From positions 1-21,782 of the forward strand of contig WFRI01000003.1 of the NCBI GenBank assembly GCA_015486615.1: a DNA stretch of 21,782 bases. The letters run 5' to 3'. Source of the stretch: Candidatus Omnitrophota bacterium. Its GTDB lineage: Bacteria > Omnitrophota > Gorgyraeia > Duberdicusellales > Duberdicusellaceae. The notes beneath the pieces were generated by a model. The model made no database searches, was not told the origin of the DNA, and saw only the letters and a list, made by a program, of their open reading frames with translations. Below are positions 7,545 to 15,167 of the stretch, piece by piece; position 1 is the stretch's first letter, and every line of letters begins with the position of its first letter. The position numbers and the translations under genes are program-made.

Positions 7545-8622
7545 GCCGTTTAAACATTATTTAGTATCTTCCCGAAAGCAGATTCACGGCTGGTATAATT
7601 GGGGGAGAAGAGAGTGCACCTCAGAAAGAATTCTTTTAAACCCTTATAACGGCTGCGGCGTAGGTTGTTTTTACTGTTATGCCCGGGCCCTGCCGGGGTA
7701 TTTTTCCCAAAGCCATAGAACCGGCCGGATTTTTGTGTTTAAGGATTTTGACAGGTTAGTAGCAACCCAGCTGGATAAAATTAATTTTGCTTTTTGCGGC
7801 TATCTTTCGCCGGTAACCGAACCTTTTCAGGAGATAGACAAAGTTTACGATCTTTCTTATAAAACTGCGCGTGAGTTTATTAAGAGAAATATCCCTGTTG
7901 AGTTTATTACCAAAGTTAAGGTTCCGGAAAAGGTTTTAGAAATAATGTCTGGGCATAAACATTGTTTTGGCCAGGTTTCTGCACTTAGTCCTCAGGAACA
8001 TTTACGCAGGCTTCTTTCTCCAAAAGGTGCTTCAGTAGATACATTGTTTGAAAATATAAAAAGAATGTCTAAGCGTAACATTTTTTCTGTCTGCCGGATA
8101 GATCCTGTCCTGCCGTTTATTACTGACTCTTTTCAGGATTTAAAGTTGCTGGTTAAAAAAGCCGCGGATTCCGGAGCAAAACATATAATCGCTTCAGTTA
8201 TGGATATTCCTTATAAAATAAAAGGATTTATCCTAAATTGGATTGAACGGCATTTTGGCAGAGAGACAGCGGTAAAATATTTAAAACTTTATAAAGAACG
8301 GATAGGATATTTGCATGCGGATATAGGCTATAGAAAAAAAATCTTTGCTTTTTTAAAGAAAGAATGCAATAAGACCGGGCTTAGTTTTGCTTTGTGTATG
8401 GAGTTTGAGAAAACACCTTCCGGAGAAATTAAAGGATTGAATAGAGAATTTGCTACTTCTTTAAACTGCGAAGGTATAGATGTTCCTGTATATGTGCGTA
8501 GGGGAAATAAGTTTTACCCTCTGGATAAATGCAACGGCCATTGTTTGGGCTGTAGGAGTGTTGTTTGTGGAGTGAATAAATTTTCTCAGGGGGCGGCATT
8601 AAAACTGGCTGATTATAAATGA
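7510..8622 (+). CDS. Radical SAM protein, spore-photoproduct-lyase-like
   Basis: A 370-residue radical SAM protein. The cluster motif is CGVGCFYCYAR with C49, C53 and C56 (CxxxCxxC), preceded by ILLNPYNG, the pattern of the SPL/Rv2578c-like group. TEPFQEIDKVYDLSYKTAREF and ITKVKVPEKVLE continue the barrel. A second cysteine group near the C-terminus, C341, C345, C348 and C353 (CxxxCxxCxxxxC), could hold an auxiliary iron-sulfur cluster. The substrate is unknown. Genuine spore photoproduct lyase is unlikely in a non-sporulating diderm, and a DNA or nucleotide repair role is only suggested by the overlapping MazG gene. ATG 7510 has at most a weak TCAGG upstream, so translation is probably coupled to mazG. 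Confidence 0.82.
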   Translation: MARPAEIQEINKPFKHYLVSSRKQIHGWYNWGRRECTSERILLNPYNGCGVGCFYCYARALPGYFSQSHRTGRIFVFKDFDRLVATQLDKINFAFCGYLSPVTEPFQEIDKVYDLSYKTAREFIKRNIPVEFITKVKVPEKVLEIMSGHKHCFGQVSALSPQEHLRRLLSPKGASVDTLFENIKRMSKRNIFSVCRIDPVLPFITDSFQDLKLLVKKAADSGAKHIIASVMDIPYKIKGFILNWIERHFGRETAVKYLKLYKERIGYLHADIGYRKKIFAFLKKECNKTGLSFALCMEFEKTPSGEIKGLNREFATSLNCEGIDVPVYVRRGNKFYPLDKCNGHCLGCRSVVCGVNKFSQGAALKLADYK

Positions 8623-8692
8623 ATCTTTTTAGGCAAAAGGCCGGGATAGGAAATGTTAATAAAAGATGTTAGTGCATTCCAAAGAATTTTTC

Positions 8693-8720
8693 TTGAGATT
8701 TGTTTAAAGGTTGATATAAT
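8693..8720 (+). promoter_or_regulatory. Sigma70-like promoter for galT pair
   Basis: TTGAGA (8693-8698), a 16-base spacer, then a perfect TATAAT (8715-8720). The predicted start is near 8727, about 113 nt before the first galT gene. This is the best promoter-like sequence seen in the window. Confidence 0.65.
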
Positions 8721-8787
8721 AAAAACTCTTATAAGATGAGACTGCTGTGAAATGCATAGGCGGTCTGTTAACAGGCAGAGTTTTTAT
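8719..8787 (+). promoter_or_regulatory. Inverted repeats in galT leader
   Basis: ATAAAAACTCT (8719-8729) is the exact reverse complement of AGAGTTTTTAT (8777-8787). The left arm lies over the promoter -10 edge and start site, so only part would be transcribed. Inside it, CTGCTGT (8742-8748) can pair with ACAGGCAG (8771-8778) with one bulge. A T-tract follows at 8781-8785, giving a terminator-like arrangement. A role in attenuation is inference. Confidence 0.35.
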
Positions 8788-8839
8788 CTGTTGTTGAAAT
8801 TTCAAGGAAGAAGCGGTTTTTATTTTAGAGGAGGGGTGC

Positions 8840-9856
8840 ATGCCGGAATTAAGAAAAGACCCGGTTATTGGCCGGTGGGTTATAATTTCCACAGAGCGGG
8901 CAAAACGGCCGCATGATTTCAAACAGCAAAAGCCTGAGGCTGAAGAGGGAGAATGTCCTTTTTGTCCGGGGAGAGAAGACAGGACACCTCCGGAAGTTTT
9001 TGCTATAAGGCCGCAAGGCAGCCAGCCCAATTCTTCTGATTGGGATGTGCGGGTTGTGCCGAGCATCTCTCCGTATCTGAGATTGGATAATGAACTCTGG
9101 CGTAAAGGTATAGGTTTATATGATCTTATTGGCGGAGTGGGAAGTCATGAGGTTATCATTGAAACGCCCCGGCATATTGCCAATATGGCTGATTTGTCTC
9201 AAGAACAGATAAACAAGGTATTTACTGCTTATATAGAAAGGATAAAGGTCTTAGAACAGGACGGACGGCTTAAATATGTCTTGATATTTAAGAATTACGG
9301 CTGGAAAGCCGGCGGAGGAAAAATCAGGCATTCCCGCTCCCGGATTATGGCTACTCCGGTAGTTTTGAAAAGGGTAAAAGAGGAATTGGCCGGCGCACGG
9401 AGGTATTTTGAGTATCATCAGCGTTGTATTTTCTGCGATATAATTAAACAGGAAATGGCTGACCAAAAAAGAGTTATTTTGGAGATAGATGGAATTGTAG
9501 CAATAACGCCTTTTGCTCCGCGGTTCCCATTTGAAGTTTGGATTATGCCTAAGAAGCACAATCCGGATTTTTACAAAATTACTACTGAAGAGCAGAATTC
9601 TCTGGCTAAAGTATTAAAAGAAATACTTTCGCGCCTGAAAAAATTATTAAGCGACCCTCCTTATAATTATGTTATCCACAGCGCTCCATTCCGCAGGGAA
9701 AGGAGAGGTTATTGGACAACTATAAATGAAGATTACCATTGGCATATAGAAATTATCCCCAGGCTTACACAGGTAGCCGGGTTTGAATGGGGAACAGGTT
9801 TTTATATTTGCCCGACTTCTCCGGAAGAAGCGGCTAAGTTTTTAAGAGAAGGTTAA
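8840..9856 (+). CDS. GalT-family protein with mutated catalytic His
   Basis: A 338-residue homologue of galactose-1-phosphate uridylyltransferase (HIT superfamily). Zinc-type ligands are kept: CPFC (C39, C42), H103 in GVGSHEVIIE, and H164. C196/C199 (CIFCD) and DYHWHIEIIPRLT (H300, H302) are also present. The active-site H-x-H-x-Q, where the second His carries the uridylyl group, reads H164-S-R166-S-R168. Alignment to the next gene is gap-free from H164 to C199, so both changes are substitutions, and each is one A-to-G step from a His or Gln codon. The usual mechanism therefore should not work. It may be a pseudoenzyme, a partner subunit for the intact neighbour, or an enzyme with another chemistry. 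GAGGAGGGG precedes the ATG, and the reading frame is intact throughout, arguing against simple decay. Confidence 0.85.
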   Translation: MPELRKDPVIGRWVIISTERAKRPHDFKQQKPEAEEGECPFCPGREDRTPPEVFAIRPQGSQPNSSDWDVRVVPSISPYLRLDNELWRKGIGLYDLIGGVGSHEVIIETPRHIANMADLSQEQINKVFTAYIERIKVLEQDGRLKYVLIFKNYGWKAGGGKIRHSRSRIMATPVVLKRVKEELAGARRYFEYHQRCIFCDIIKQEMADQKRVILEIDGIVAITPFAPRFPFEVWIMPKKHNPDFYKITTEEQNSLAKVLKEILSRLKKLLSDPPYNYVIHSAPFRRERRGYWTTINEDYHWHIEIIPRLTQVAGFEWGTGFYICPTSPEEAAKFLREG

Positions 9857-9860
9857 GAAA

Positions 9861-10868
9861 ATGTCAGAAATTAGAAGAGACCCTATTACTGGCAGGTGGG
9901 TTATTTTTAATACTGATAACCCTTTTTCCCCGCAGGATTACCATATAGAGCAGCATATCTGGAAGGGAGAAAAGAATTGTCCTTTTTGTTACGGCCATGA
10001 ATCTATGACGCCTCCGGAGATAGAATCGATACGTTTAGACGGCAGTAAGCCTAATACTCCGGGCTGGAAAACCCGGGTTGTGCCGAATAAATTTCCGGCT
10101 TTGAGAATTGAGGGGGATTTGGACAGCCGTGGAGTAGGCTTATACGATATGTCTAACGGCGTAGGTGCTCATGAAGTTATTATTGACAGCCCGCATCATT
10201 TTAAAGGTATATCCGATTTGGAGCAGGAAGAAGTTGAGTATATAATCAAGTCTTATAAATCCCGTAGTTTAGATTTAAGGAAAGATACCCGGTTTAAATT
10301 TATGCTTATATTTAAGAATGTTGGAGCTTCTGCCGGGGCATCTTTAGAGCATGGCCATTCCCAGCTTATAGCCCTTCCTATGGTGCCTAAGAATGTTCAG
10401 GAGGAAATAAGGGGGGCAGAACGTTATATGGGCTACCATGAACGGTGTATTTTCTGCGATATTATCAACCAGGAAATATCCAATGATAATGAGAGGGTTA
10501 TTTTGGAGAATGAGTACTTTATTTCTTTATGCCCTATGTTTTCCCGTTTCCCTTTTGAGGTTTGGATTATGCCTAAGTTTCACGAAAGCGATTTTGCTTT
10601 GATTGAAGAGGAGAAAATTCCTCTTTTGGCGCAAATACTTAAAGAATCTATAGGAAAAATAAGAAAAACCTTGAAAGACCCGCCTTATAATTATATAATT
10701 CATACTTCTCCGGTGAACACAGAATTTTATCCCGGTTACCATTGGCATATAGAAATTATGCCTAAACTTACCCGGATAGCCGGGTTTGAATGGGGCAGCG
10801 GGTTTTATGTGGTGGATACTCCGCCGGAGATAGCGGCGAAGTATTTGAAAGAAGAAGGCGGCTATTAG
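9861..10868 (+). CDS. galT: Galactose-1-phosphate uridylyltransferase
   Basis: This protein transfers UMP between UDP-glucose and galactose-1-phosphate in the Leloir pathway. At 335 residues it has family length and keeps the catalytic set: CPFC (C40, C43), H104 in GAHEVIID, the H164-G-H166-S-Q168 nucleophile motif in SLEHGHSQLIALP, and GYHWHIEIMPKLTRIAGFEWGSGF (H294, H296) near the end. Related members act on ADP-glucose or other hexose phosphates, so sugar specificity is not certain. It starts four bases after the stop of its tandem paralogue and shares its organisation throughout, indicating duplication followed by divergence. It should be made from the same mRNA. Confidence 0.92.
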   Translation: MSEIRRDPITGRWVIFNTDNPFSPQDYHIEQHIWKGEKNCPFCYGHESMTPPEIESIRLDGSKPNTPGWKTRVVPNKFPALRIEGDLDSRGVGLYDMSNGVGAHEVIIDSPHHFKGISDLEQEEVEYIIKSYKSRSLDLRKDTRFKFMLIFKNVGASAGASLEHGHSQLIALPMVPKNVQEEIRGAERYMGYHERCIFCDIINQEISNDNERVILENEYFISLCPMFSRFPFEVWIMPKFHESDFALIEEEKIPLLAQILKESIGKIRKTLKDPPYNYIIHTSPVNTEFYPGYHWHIEIMPKLTRIAGFEWGSGFYVVDTPPEIAAKYLKEEGGY

Positions 10869-10873
10869 GTTTA

Positions 10874-10902
10874 GCAACAAAATAAGACAGTCTTAAAAAG
10901 TC
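10874..10902. repeat. Dispersed palindrome, copy 2 (decayed)
   Basis: GCAACAAAATAAGAC-A-GTCTTAAAAAGTC: the core TAAGACAGTCTTA (10883-10895) is a perfect palindrome and the right arm matches copies 1 and 3, but the left arm has four altered bases. It lies 6 bases after the galT stop. The following TCGACTTTCGACTTTC and TTTCGATATTGGATTGG look like further dispersed repeat matter. The rest of this 168-base gap has a small TTGCC-GTTA-GGCAA hairpin (10999-11012) and the AAGGAGG site before gap. Confidence 0.7.
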
Positions 10903-11036
10903 GACTTTCGACTTTCAACCTTGGGCTTTCGATATTGGATTGGACTTATTTAAAGAACTGGGGCTGGGATTTGGTTATTGTGATTGTTTATTAATTTCTT
11001 GCCGTTAGGCAAAGCGATGCAAAAGGAGGTTAAATT

Positions 11037-12047
11037 ATGGCAGTAAAAGTTGGTATTAACGGTTTTGGCAGGATTGGCAGGCTGGTATTCCGGGCGTATT
11101 TGCAGAAACGGCCTAAAGACATAGAAATAGTGGCTGTTAATGATATTACTGACGCCAAAACTTTGGCGCATCTTTTAAAATATGATTCCAATTTCGGGAT
11201 ATTAAACCAGGATGTAAAAGCAGAAGGCAGTGATATTGTTGTAGCCGGTAAAAAAATTAAAGTTTTTTCTGAAAAGGACCCTTCCAAATTAGGCTGGAAG
11301 GATTTGGGGGTAGAGATAGTTGTAGAGTCAACGGGGCTTTTTAGAGACGCTGAAAAAGCCGGTCTGCATCTTCAAGCCGGCGCAAAAAAAGTTATAATTT
11401 CTGCTCCGGCAAAAGGCGAAGTTAAAACAGTGGTTTTAGGGGTTAATGAGGAGACTTACGATCCGGCAAAAGACGATATTGTTTCCAATGCTTCCTGCAC
11501 AACTAATTGTATTGCCCCTGCAGTCAAAGTCATTAAGGATGCTTTTAGTGTAGTAAGAGGCCTTATGACCACAATCCATTCCTATACCAATGACCAAAAG
11601 ATTCTGGACTTGCCCCATAAAGATTTAAGAAGAGCGAGAGCCGCTGCTTTGTCAATGATACCTACAACTACCGGAGCGGCAAAAGCAGTAGGGTTGGTAA
11701 TTCCTGAGTTAAAAGGCAAACTTGACGGGCTGGCAATAAGAGTGCCTACTCCTACAGTTTCTATTGTTGATGTTGTCTTGGAAACCAGCAGGGAATTGAG
11801 TAAGGATGATGTCAATGCCGCTTTTAAGGAAGCTGCTGAAGGCAGATTAAAAGGAATTCTGGAAATAAGCAGCGAACCTTTAGTGTCGGTAGATTATAAA
11901 GGCAATCCGGCCTCTTCTATTGTGGACGGGTTAAGCACTTATACTCAGGGTAAATTGGTGAAAGTGCTTTCCTGGTATGATAACGAGTGGGGGTATTCTA
12001 ATAGGGTTGTTGATTTAATCGGATATATGATTAACAGAGGGCTATAA
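11037..12047 (+). CDS. gap: Glyceraldehyde-3-phosphate dehydrogenase, type I
   Basis: Cytosolic glycolytic enzyme that oxidises and phosphorylates glyceraldehyde-3-phosphate to 1,3-bisphosphoglycerate with NAD+. The 336-residue protein has the nucleotide-binding start VGINGFGRIGRLVFRA (5-20) and D36 in VNDI, an acidic residue that favours NAD over NADP. The catalytic motif SNASCTTNCIAP (150-161) supplies C154, and H181 lies in TTIHSYT. The substrate-pocket stretch RRARAAALSMIPTTTGAAKAV and the end WYDNEWGYSNRVVDL are also typical. A strong AAGGAGG precedes the ATG. It heads a glycolytic run with pgk and tpiA, interrupted by a ferritin-like gene. Confidence 0.98.
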   Translation: MAVKVGINGFGRIGRLVFRAYLQKRPKDIEIVAVNDITDAKTLAHLLKYDSNFGILNQDVKAEGSDIVVAGKKIKVFSEKDPSKLGWKDLGVEIVVESTGLFRDAEKAGLHLQAGAKKVIISAPAKGEVKTVVLGVNEETYDPAKDDIVSNASCTTNCIAPAVKVIKDAFSVVRGLMTTIHSYTNDQKILDLPHKDLRRARAAALSMIPTTTGAAKAVGLVIPELKGKLDGLAIRVPTPTVSIVDVVLETSRELSKDDVNAAFKEAAEGRLKGILEISSEPLVSVDYKGNPASSIVDGLSTYTQGKLVKVLSWYDNEWGYSNRVVDLIGYMINRGL

Positions 12048-12278
12048 TCTATTCTGAAAAACACCAGTATACTTTCTAAGTTAAGATTTAGGTTGAGGAT
12101 GTAATTGAGGTCTGTTAGTTATTATCCGGGAGCTGATAGGGCATAGAGTGCGGCCGGGCGATTTAGATTAAGGCTTGTATCAAAAATCCGTTATAGCGGA
12201 AAAATAAGGCTGTTTTGAAAACTGGTAAAATAAAAGATGTGCTTTAATAAGGCAAAGTAATGTTGGGAGGGGATGTTT
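12048..12278. other. Gap between gap and ferritin gene
   Basis: About 230 bases without a convincing gene, promoter or riboswitch. It contains a short TCCG/CGGA inverted repeat (12187-12200) and, at the right edge, the GGGAGGGG ribosome binding site at 12265-12272. Its length suggests that the ferritin gene may have its own promoter, but no clear -35/-10 pair was found. Confidence 0.4.
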
Positions 12279-12773
12279 ATGGGCACAAAAGCGAGAGAAA
12301 TTGTGGGCGTGGATGTGGCAAAGGTTGTTGAGATGCTTAATAAGGCTTTTGCTGATGAGTGGCTTGCTTATTATCAATATTGGCTGGGCGCAAAAGTGGC
12401 TGCCGGGCCGATGAAGGATGCAGTAATTACGGAATTAGTTCAGCATGCGGGGGATGAATTAAGACATGCAGAAATGATAACAAGGAGAGTTATTCAGTTG
12501 GGAGGGGTTCCTCTTGTTTCTCCTCAGGAATGGTTTAAATATACAAACTGCGGCTACGATGGGCCTAATGATTCCTTTGTTCGTAAGATTCTACAGCAGA
12601 ATATAGAAGGCGAACAGTGCGCTATCAGTGTGTATAACAATATTATTCAGGAAGTAGGTATGAAGGATATTGTTACTTACAATATGGCTTCTCAGATTTT
12701 GCAGGATGAGGTTGAGCATGAGGAAGATTTACAGGCTTTACTGGAAGACTTAGGGGTAATACTGGATAAGTAG
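12279..12773 (+). CDS. Ferritin-like di-iron protein (Dps-like)
   Basis: A 164-residue four-helix ferritin-like protein, likely storing iron or detoxifying peroxide. Di-iron ligands are visible: E27 in ADEWLAYYQY, E60 and H63 in DELRHAE, E110/E112 in NIEGEQ, and E144/H147 in DEVEHEE. C91 (TNCGYDG) and C114 (EQCAIS) are spaced 23 residues apart. This resembles the cysteine pair near the metal site of DPS-like (DPSL) proteins, so I lean to that group over bacterioferritin; no haem-ligand Met was identified. I choose ATG 12279 over ATG 12273, because GGGAGGGG ends immediately before 12273 and is properly spaced (6-8 bases) only for 12279. It sits between gap and pgk in the same direction. Confidence 0.88.
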   Translation: MGTKAREIVGVDVAKVVEMLNKAFADEWLAYYQYWLGAKVAAGPMKDAVITELVQHAGDELRHAEMITRRVIQLGGVPLVSPQEWFKYTNCGYDGPNDSFVRKILQQNIEGEQCAISVYNNIIQEVGMKDIVTYNMASQILQDEVEHEEDLQALLEDLGVILDK

Positions 12774-12783
12774 TGTTTTTGGA

Positions 12784-12810
12784 CACCTCGGAGGTGGGGC
12801 AGAGGAGGTG
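12784..12810 (+). promoter_or_regulatory. Possible anti-Shine-Dalgarno switch before pgk
   Basis: CACCTC (12784-12789) is complementary to GAGGTG at 12791-12796 and equally to GAGGTG at 12805-12810, which is the ribosome binding site of pgk. The leader could therefore fold into a local hairpin that frees the site, or into one that masks it. CACCTC also resembles the 16S anti-Shine-Dalgarno. Sequence only; function is inference. Confidence 0.35.
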
Positions 12811-12815
12811 AGACA

Positions 12816-14003
12816 ATGGCTAAAGTTACAGTCAGGGATGTAGATTTAAAAAACAAAAGAGTAATTATGCGGGCTGATTTTAATGTCCCGCTTAATGAGA
12901 AATTGGAGATTACTGATGATTCCCGAATAAAAGCCGCATTAGAAACGATTAAATACATACTTTCCCGGCAGCCGGCAAAACTTATTCTTATGAGTCATTT
13001 GGGAAGGCCTAAAGGCAAAGTTGTGGATTCTCTGCGGCTGACCCCGGTCGGAGAAAGGCTGGCAGAATTATTAGGCGAGCCTGTGTTGAAGCTTGACGAT
13101 TGTATAGGCGAAGAGGTAAAAAAACAGATAGATTCTTCTTCCCGGCGGGTTGTCCTACTGGAAAATTTAAGGTTTCATCCGGAAGAGGAAAAGGGCGATG
13201 AAGATTTTGCCAGACAACTTGCTTTGTTGGCGGATGTTTACGTTAATGATGCATTTGGCACAGCCCATAGGGCACATGCTTCTACTACCCTCATTGCTAA
13301 ATTTTTACCTTCCTGCATAGGATTTTTAATGGAAAAAGAAGTCCTTTATTTAGGAAAGGCGGTAACTTCTCCGGATAAGCCTTTTATGGCTATCTTAGGC
13401 GGGGCTAAGGTTTCGGACAAAATCGGAGTAGTTGACAATTTAATTGACAAAGTGGACAAAATCCTTATTGGCGGGGCTATGGCTTATACTTTTTTAAAGG
13501 CCCGGGGCATAGAAACCGGTTCTTCGCGGGTTGAAAATGATAAATTGGGTCTGGCAAAAGAAATCTTTCAAAAGGCCCGGGATAAAAATGTAAGCATTCT
13601 TCTGCCTTTAGACCATATTTGTGTAGATGCGGTTGACAAGCCGCAAACCAGGCAAAATACAGAAGGCCAGGCTATACCAGCCGGGCTTATGGGTGTTGAT
13701 GTTGGGAGCAGGACGATTGAAGAATTTAAGCGGGTTTTGTCTTTAGCAAAGACAGTTTTGTGGAATGGCCCTTTGGGGATTTTTGAAAAACCAGAATATG
13801 CCCAGGGCACTAAGCAGATAGCCGAATATCTTGCCCAGATAGATGCTACTGTGGTTGTCGGAGGCGGAGATTCTGCGGCTGCTGCCAGGAAATTCGGGGT
13901 AAAAGATAAACTCTCCCATGTTTCTACAGGGGGAGGCGCGTCTTTAGAATTTTTAGAGGGCAGGGAACTTCCGGGTATAGCAGTTATTCCGGATAAAAAT
14001 TAG
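12816..14003 (+). CDS. pgk: Phosphoglycerate kinase
   Basis: Transfers the acyl phosphate of 1,3-bisphosphoglycerate to ADP, giving ATP and 3-phosphoglycerate in the cytosol. 395 residues is standard. The N-terminal substrate domain has MRADFNVPL (18-26), SHLGRPKG (60-67) and ENLRFHPEEEKGD. The hinge and nucleotide domain has ILGGAKVSDKIGV, LWNGPLGIFE, VVGGGDSAAAARKFG and STGGGASLEFLEGRELPGI at the end. AGGAGGTGA precedes the ATG. It is followed 14 bases later by tpiA. Confidence 0.98.
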   Translation: MAKVTVRDVDLKNKRVIMRADFNVPLNEKLEITDDSRIKAALETIKYILSRQPAKLILMSHLGRPKGKVVDSLRLTPVGERLAELLGEPVLKLDDCIGEEVKKQIDSSSRRVVLLENLRFHPEEEKGDEDFARQLALLADVYVNDAFGTAHRAHASTTLIAKFLPSCIGFLMEKEVLYLGKAVTSPDKPFMAILGGAKVSDKIGVVDNLIDKVDKILIGGAMAYTFLKARGIETGSSRVENDKLGLAKEIFQKARDKNVSILLPLDHICVDAVDKPQTRQNTEGQAIPAGLMGVDVGSRTIEEFKRVLSLAKTVLWNGPLGIFEKPEYAQGTKQIAEYLAQIDATVVVGGGDSAAAARKFGVKDKLSHVSTGGGASLEFLEGRELPGIAVIPDKN

Positions 14004-14017
14004 AAGAAAGGCAAAAG

Positions 14018-14782
14018 ATGAAAAAGCCGTTTATCGCGGGGAACTGGAAAATGCATAATACTATCAGCGGGTCGGTATCTTTGGCTAATGAAATAAGGCG
14101 CGGGGCAGGAGATTATGAAGATGTAGAAATTGTAGTCTGCCCGGTTTTTACTGCTTTAGCCAGTGTAGCCGATGTTTTATCAGGGAGCAATATCGCATTA
14201 GGCGCCCAGAATTTGTTTTGGGAGGAAAAAGGCGCTTTTACCGGCGAGGTTTCCGCGCCTATGCTCAAAGATGCTGGCTGTAAGTATGTTATTGTCGGGC
14301 ATTCGGAAAGAAGGAAGTATTTCGGCGAGACCGATGAAGGCGTGAATAAAAAAATAAAGGCCGCCTTAAGATTTGGGCTTTTGCCTATTATGTGCGTAGG
14401 CGAGACATTGGAACAGAGGAATTCCGGCAAGGCTTTAGAGGTTGTTTCTGCTCAGATAAAAGGCGGATTGTCAGGGATTATCGGAGAAGATATGGCTAAG
14501 ATAGTGGTGGCCTATGAGCCTGTGTGGGCAATAGGCACAGGAGTAAACGCTACTCCTCAGCAGGCAGAAGAAGTCCATCGGTATATAAGGGAAATTTTAG
14601 AAGGCCTGTTTACTACAGGTATTAGCAGAGAAGCAGTGATTCTTTATGGAGGCAGTGTAAAACCTAATAATATAGCGTCTTTGATTCAGGAGAAAGATAT
14701 TGACGGCGCTTTGGTCGGCGGAGCATCTTTAAAAGCAGATGCGTTCCTGGAAATTGTAAAAAAGGCGGCCGAGAGTGTATAA
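14018..14782 (+). CDS. tpiA: Triosephosphate isomerase
   Basis: Interconverts dihydroxyacetone phosphate and glyceraldehyde-3-phosphate in the cytosol. The 254-residue TIM barrel carries all catalytic residues: N9 and K11 in AGNWKMHNT, H95 in VGHSERRKYFGETDE, E167 in AYEPVWAIGTG, and the phosphate-binding YGGSVKPNN and DGALVGGASL. AGAAAGG lies upstream of the ATG. The last codons overlap the GTG start of secG by eight bases, indicating coupled translation. Confidence 0.98.
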   Translation: MKKPFIAGNWKMHNTISGSVSLANEIRRGAGDYEDVEIVVCPVFTALASVADVLSGSNIALGAQNLFWEEKGAFTGEVSAPMLKDAGCKYVIVGHSERRKYFGETDEGVNKKIKAALRFGLLPIMCVGETLEQRNSGKALEVVSAQIKGGLSGIIGEDMAKIVVAYEPVWAIGTGVNATPQQAEEVHRYIREILEGLFTTGISREAVILYGGSVKPNNIASLIQEKDIDGALVGGASLKADAFLEIVKKAAESV

Positions 14783-15167
14783 CTTTATTTTGGCGGTCCA
14801 TGTAATAGTTTGTATCCTTTTATTAGTAGTTATTCTTATCCAACGGGGGAGAGGCGGAGGTTTAGTGGAATCTTTAGCCGGGGCTGAATCTTTATTCGGC
14901 ACAAGGACCAGTTCATTTTTAGTAAAGACAACTACTGTTTTGGCAGTGGTATTTTTTATAACTTCTACTTCTTTAGCATTCTTGTCTAAGCAAAAAAGCA
15001 AGTCTATATTTGACAGGGAAAAGAATATCCTGTCAAAACAGCAGTTAGGAAAGCCCGTTAAAGAAAAACCAGTTAAAGAAGAACCTGTTAAAGAAAAGGC
15101 CAAGGCTAAAAATCCCAGCCCTAATGTTAAACCCGCAAAAAAACAGGTTAATCCTTCTGCTAAGTAA
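14775..15167 (+). CDS. secG: Protein-export membrane protein SecG
   Basis: Small subunit of the SecYEG translocon in the inner membrane. Two transmembrane helices (about 3-22 and 50-70) flank the conserved cytoplasmic loop RGRGGGL..SLAGAESLFGTRTSSFLVKTT. The start is GTG 14775, overlapping tpiA. The family core ends near residue 75. Here a charged tail to residue 130 includes the repeat PVKEKPVKEEPVKEKAKAK followed by a Pro/Lys-rich end, likely disordered. Such basic tails occur in other SecG proteins, but its role is unknown. tpiA-secG adjacency is common in bacteria. Confidence 0.93.
   Translation: MYNFILAVHVIVCILLLVVILIQRGRGGGLVESLAGAESLFGTRTSSFLVKTTTVLAVVFFITSTSLAFLSKQKSKSIFDREKNILSKQQLGKPVKEKPVKEEPVKEKAKAKNPSPNVKPAKKQVNPSAK

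Noticed and set aside
7510..8622. True spore photoproduct lyase (splB)
   Set aside because: No sporulation genes are in the window, the host appears diderm, and the radical SAM motif spacing is shared by a wide group of unrelated-function homologues.
8840..9856. First galT-like gene as a pseudogene
   Set aside because: It is full length, has a strong ribosome binding site, no frameshift, and conserved zinc-site and C-terminal motifs; only the nucleophile motif is altered.
12187..12200. TCCG/CGGA hairpin with T-tract on the minus strand as a terminator
   Set aside because: Only four base pairs, and there is no minus-strand gene for it to terminate.
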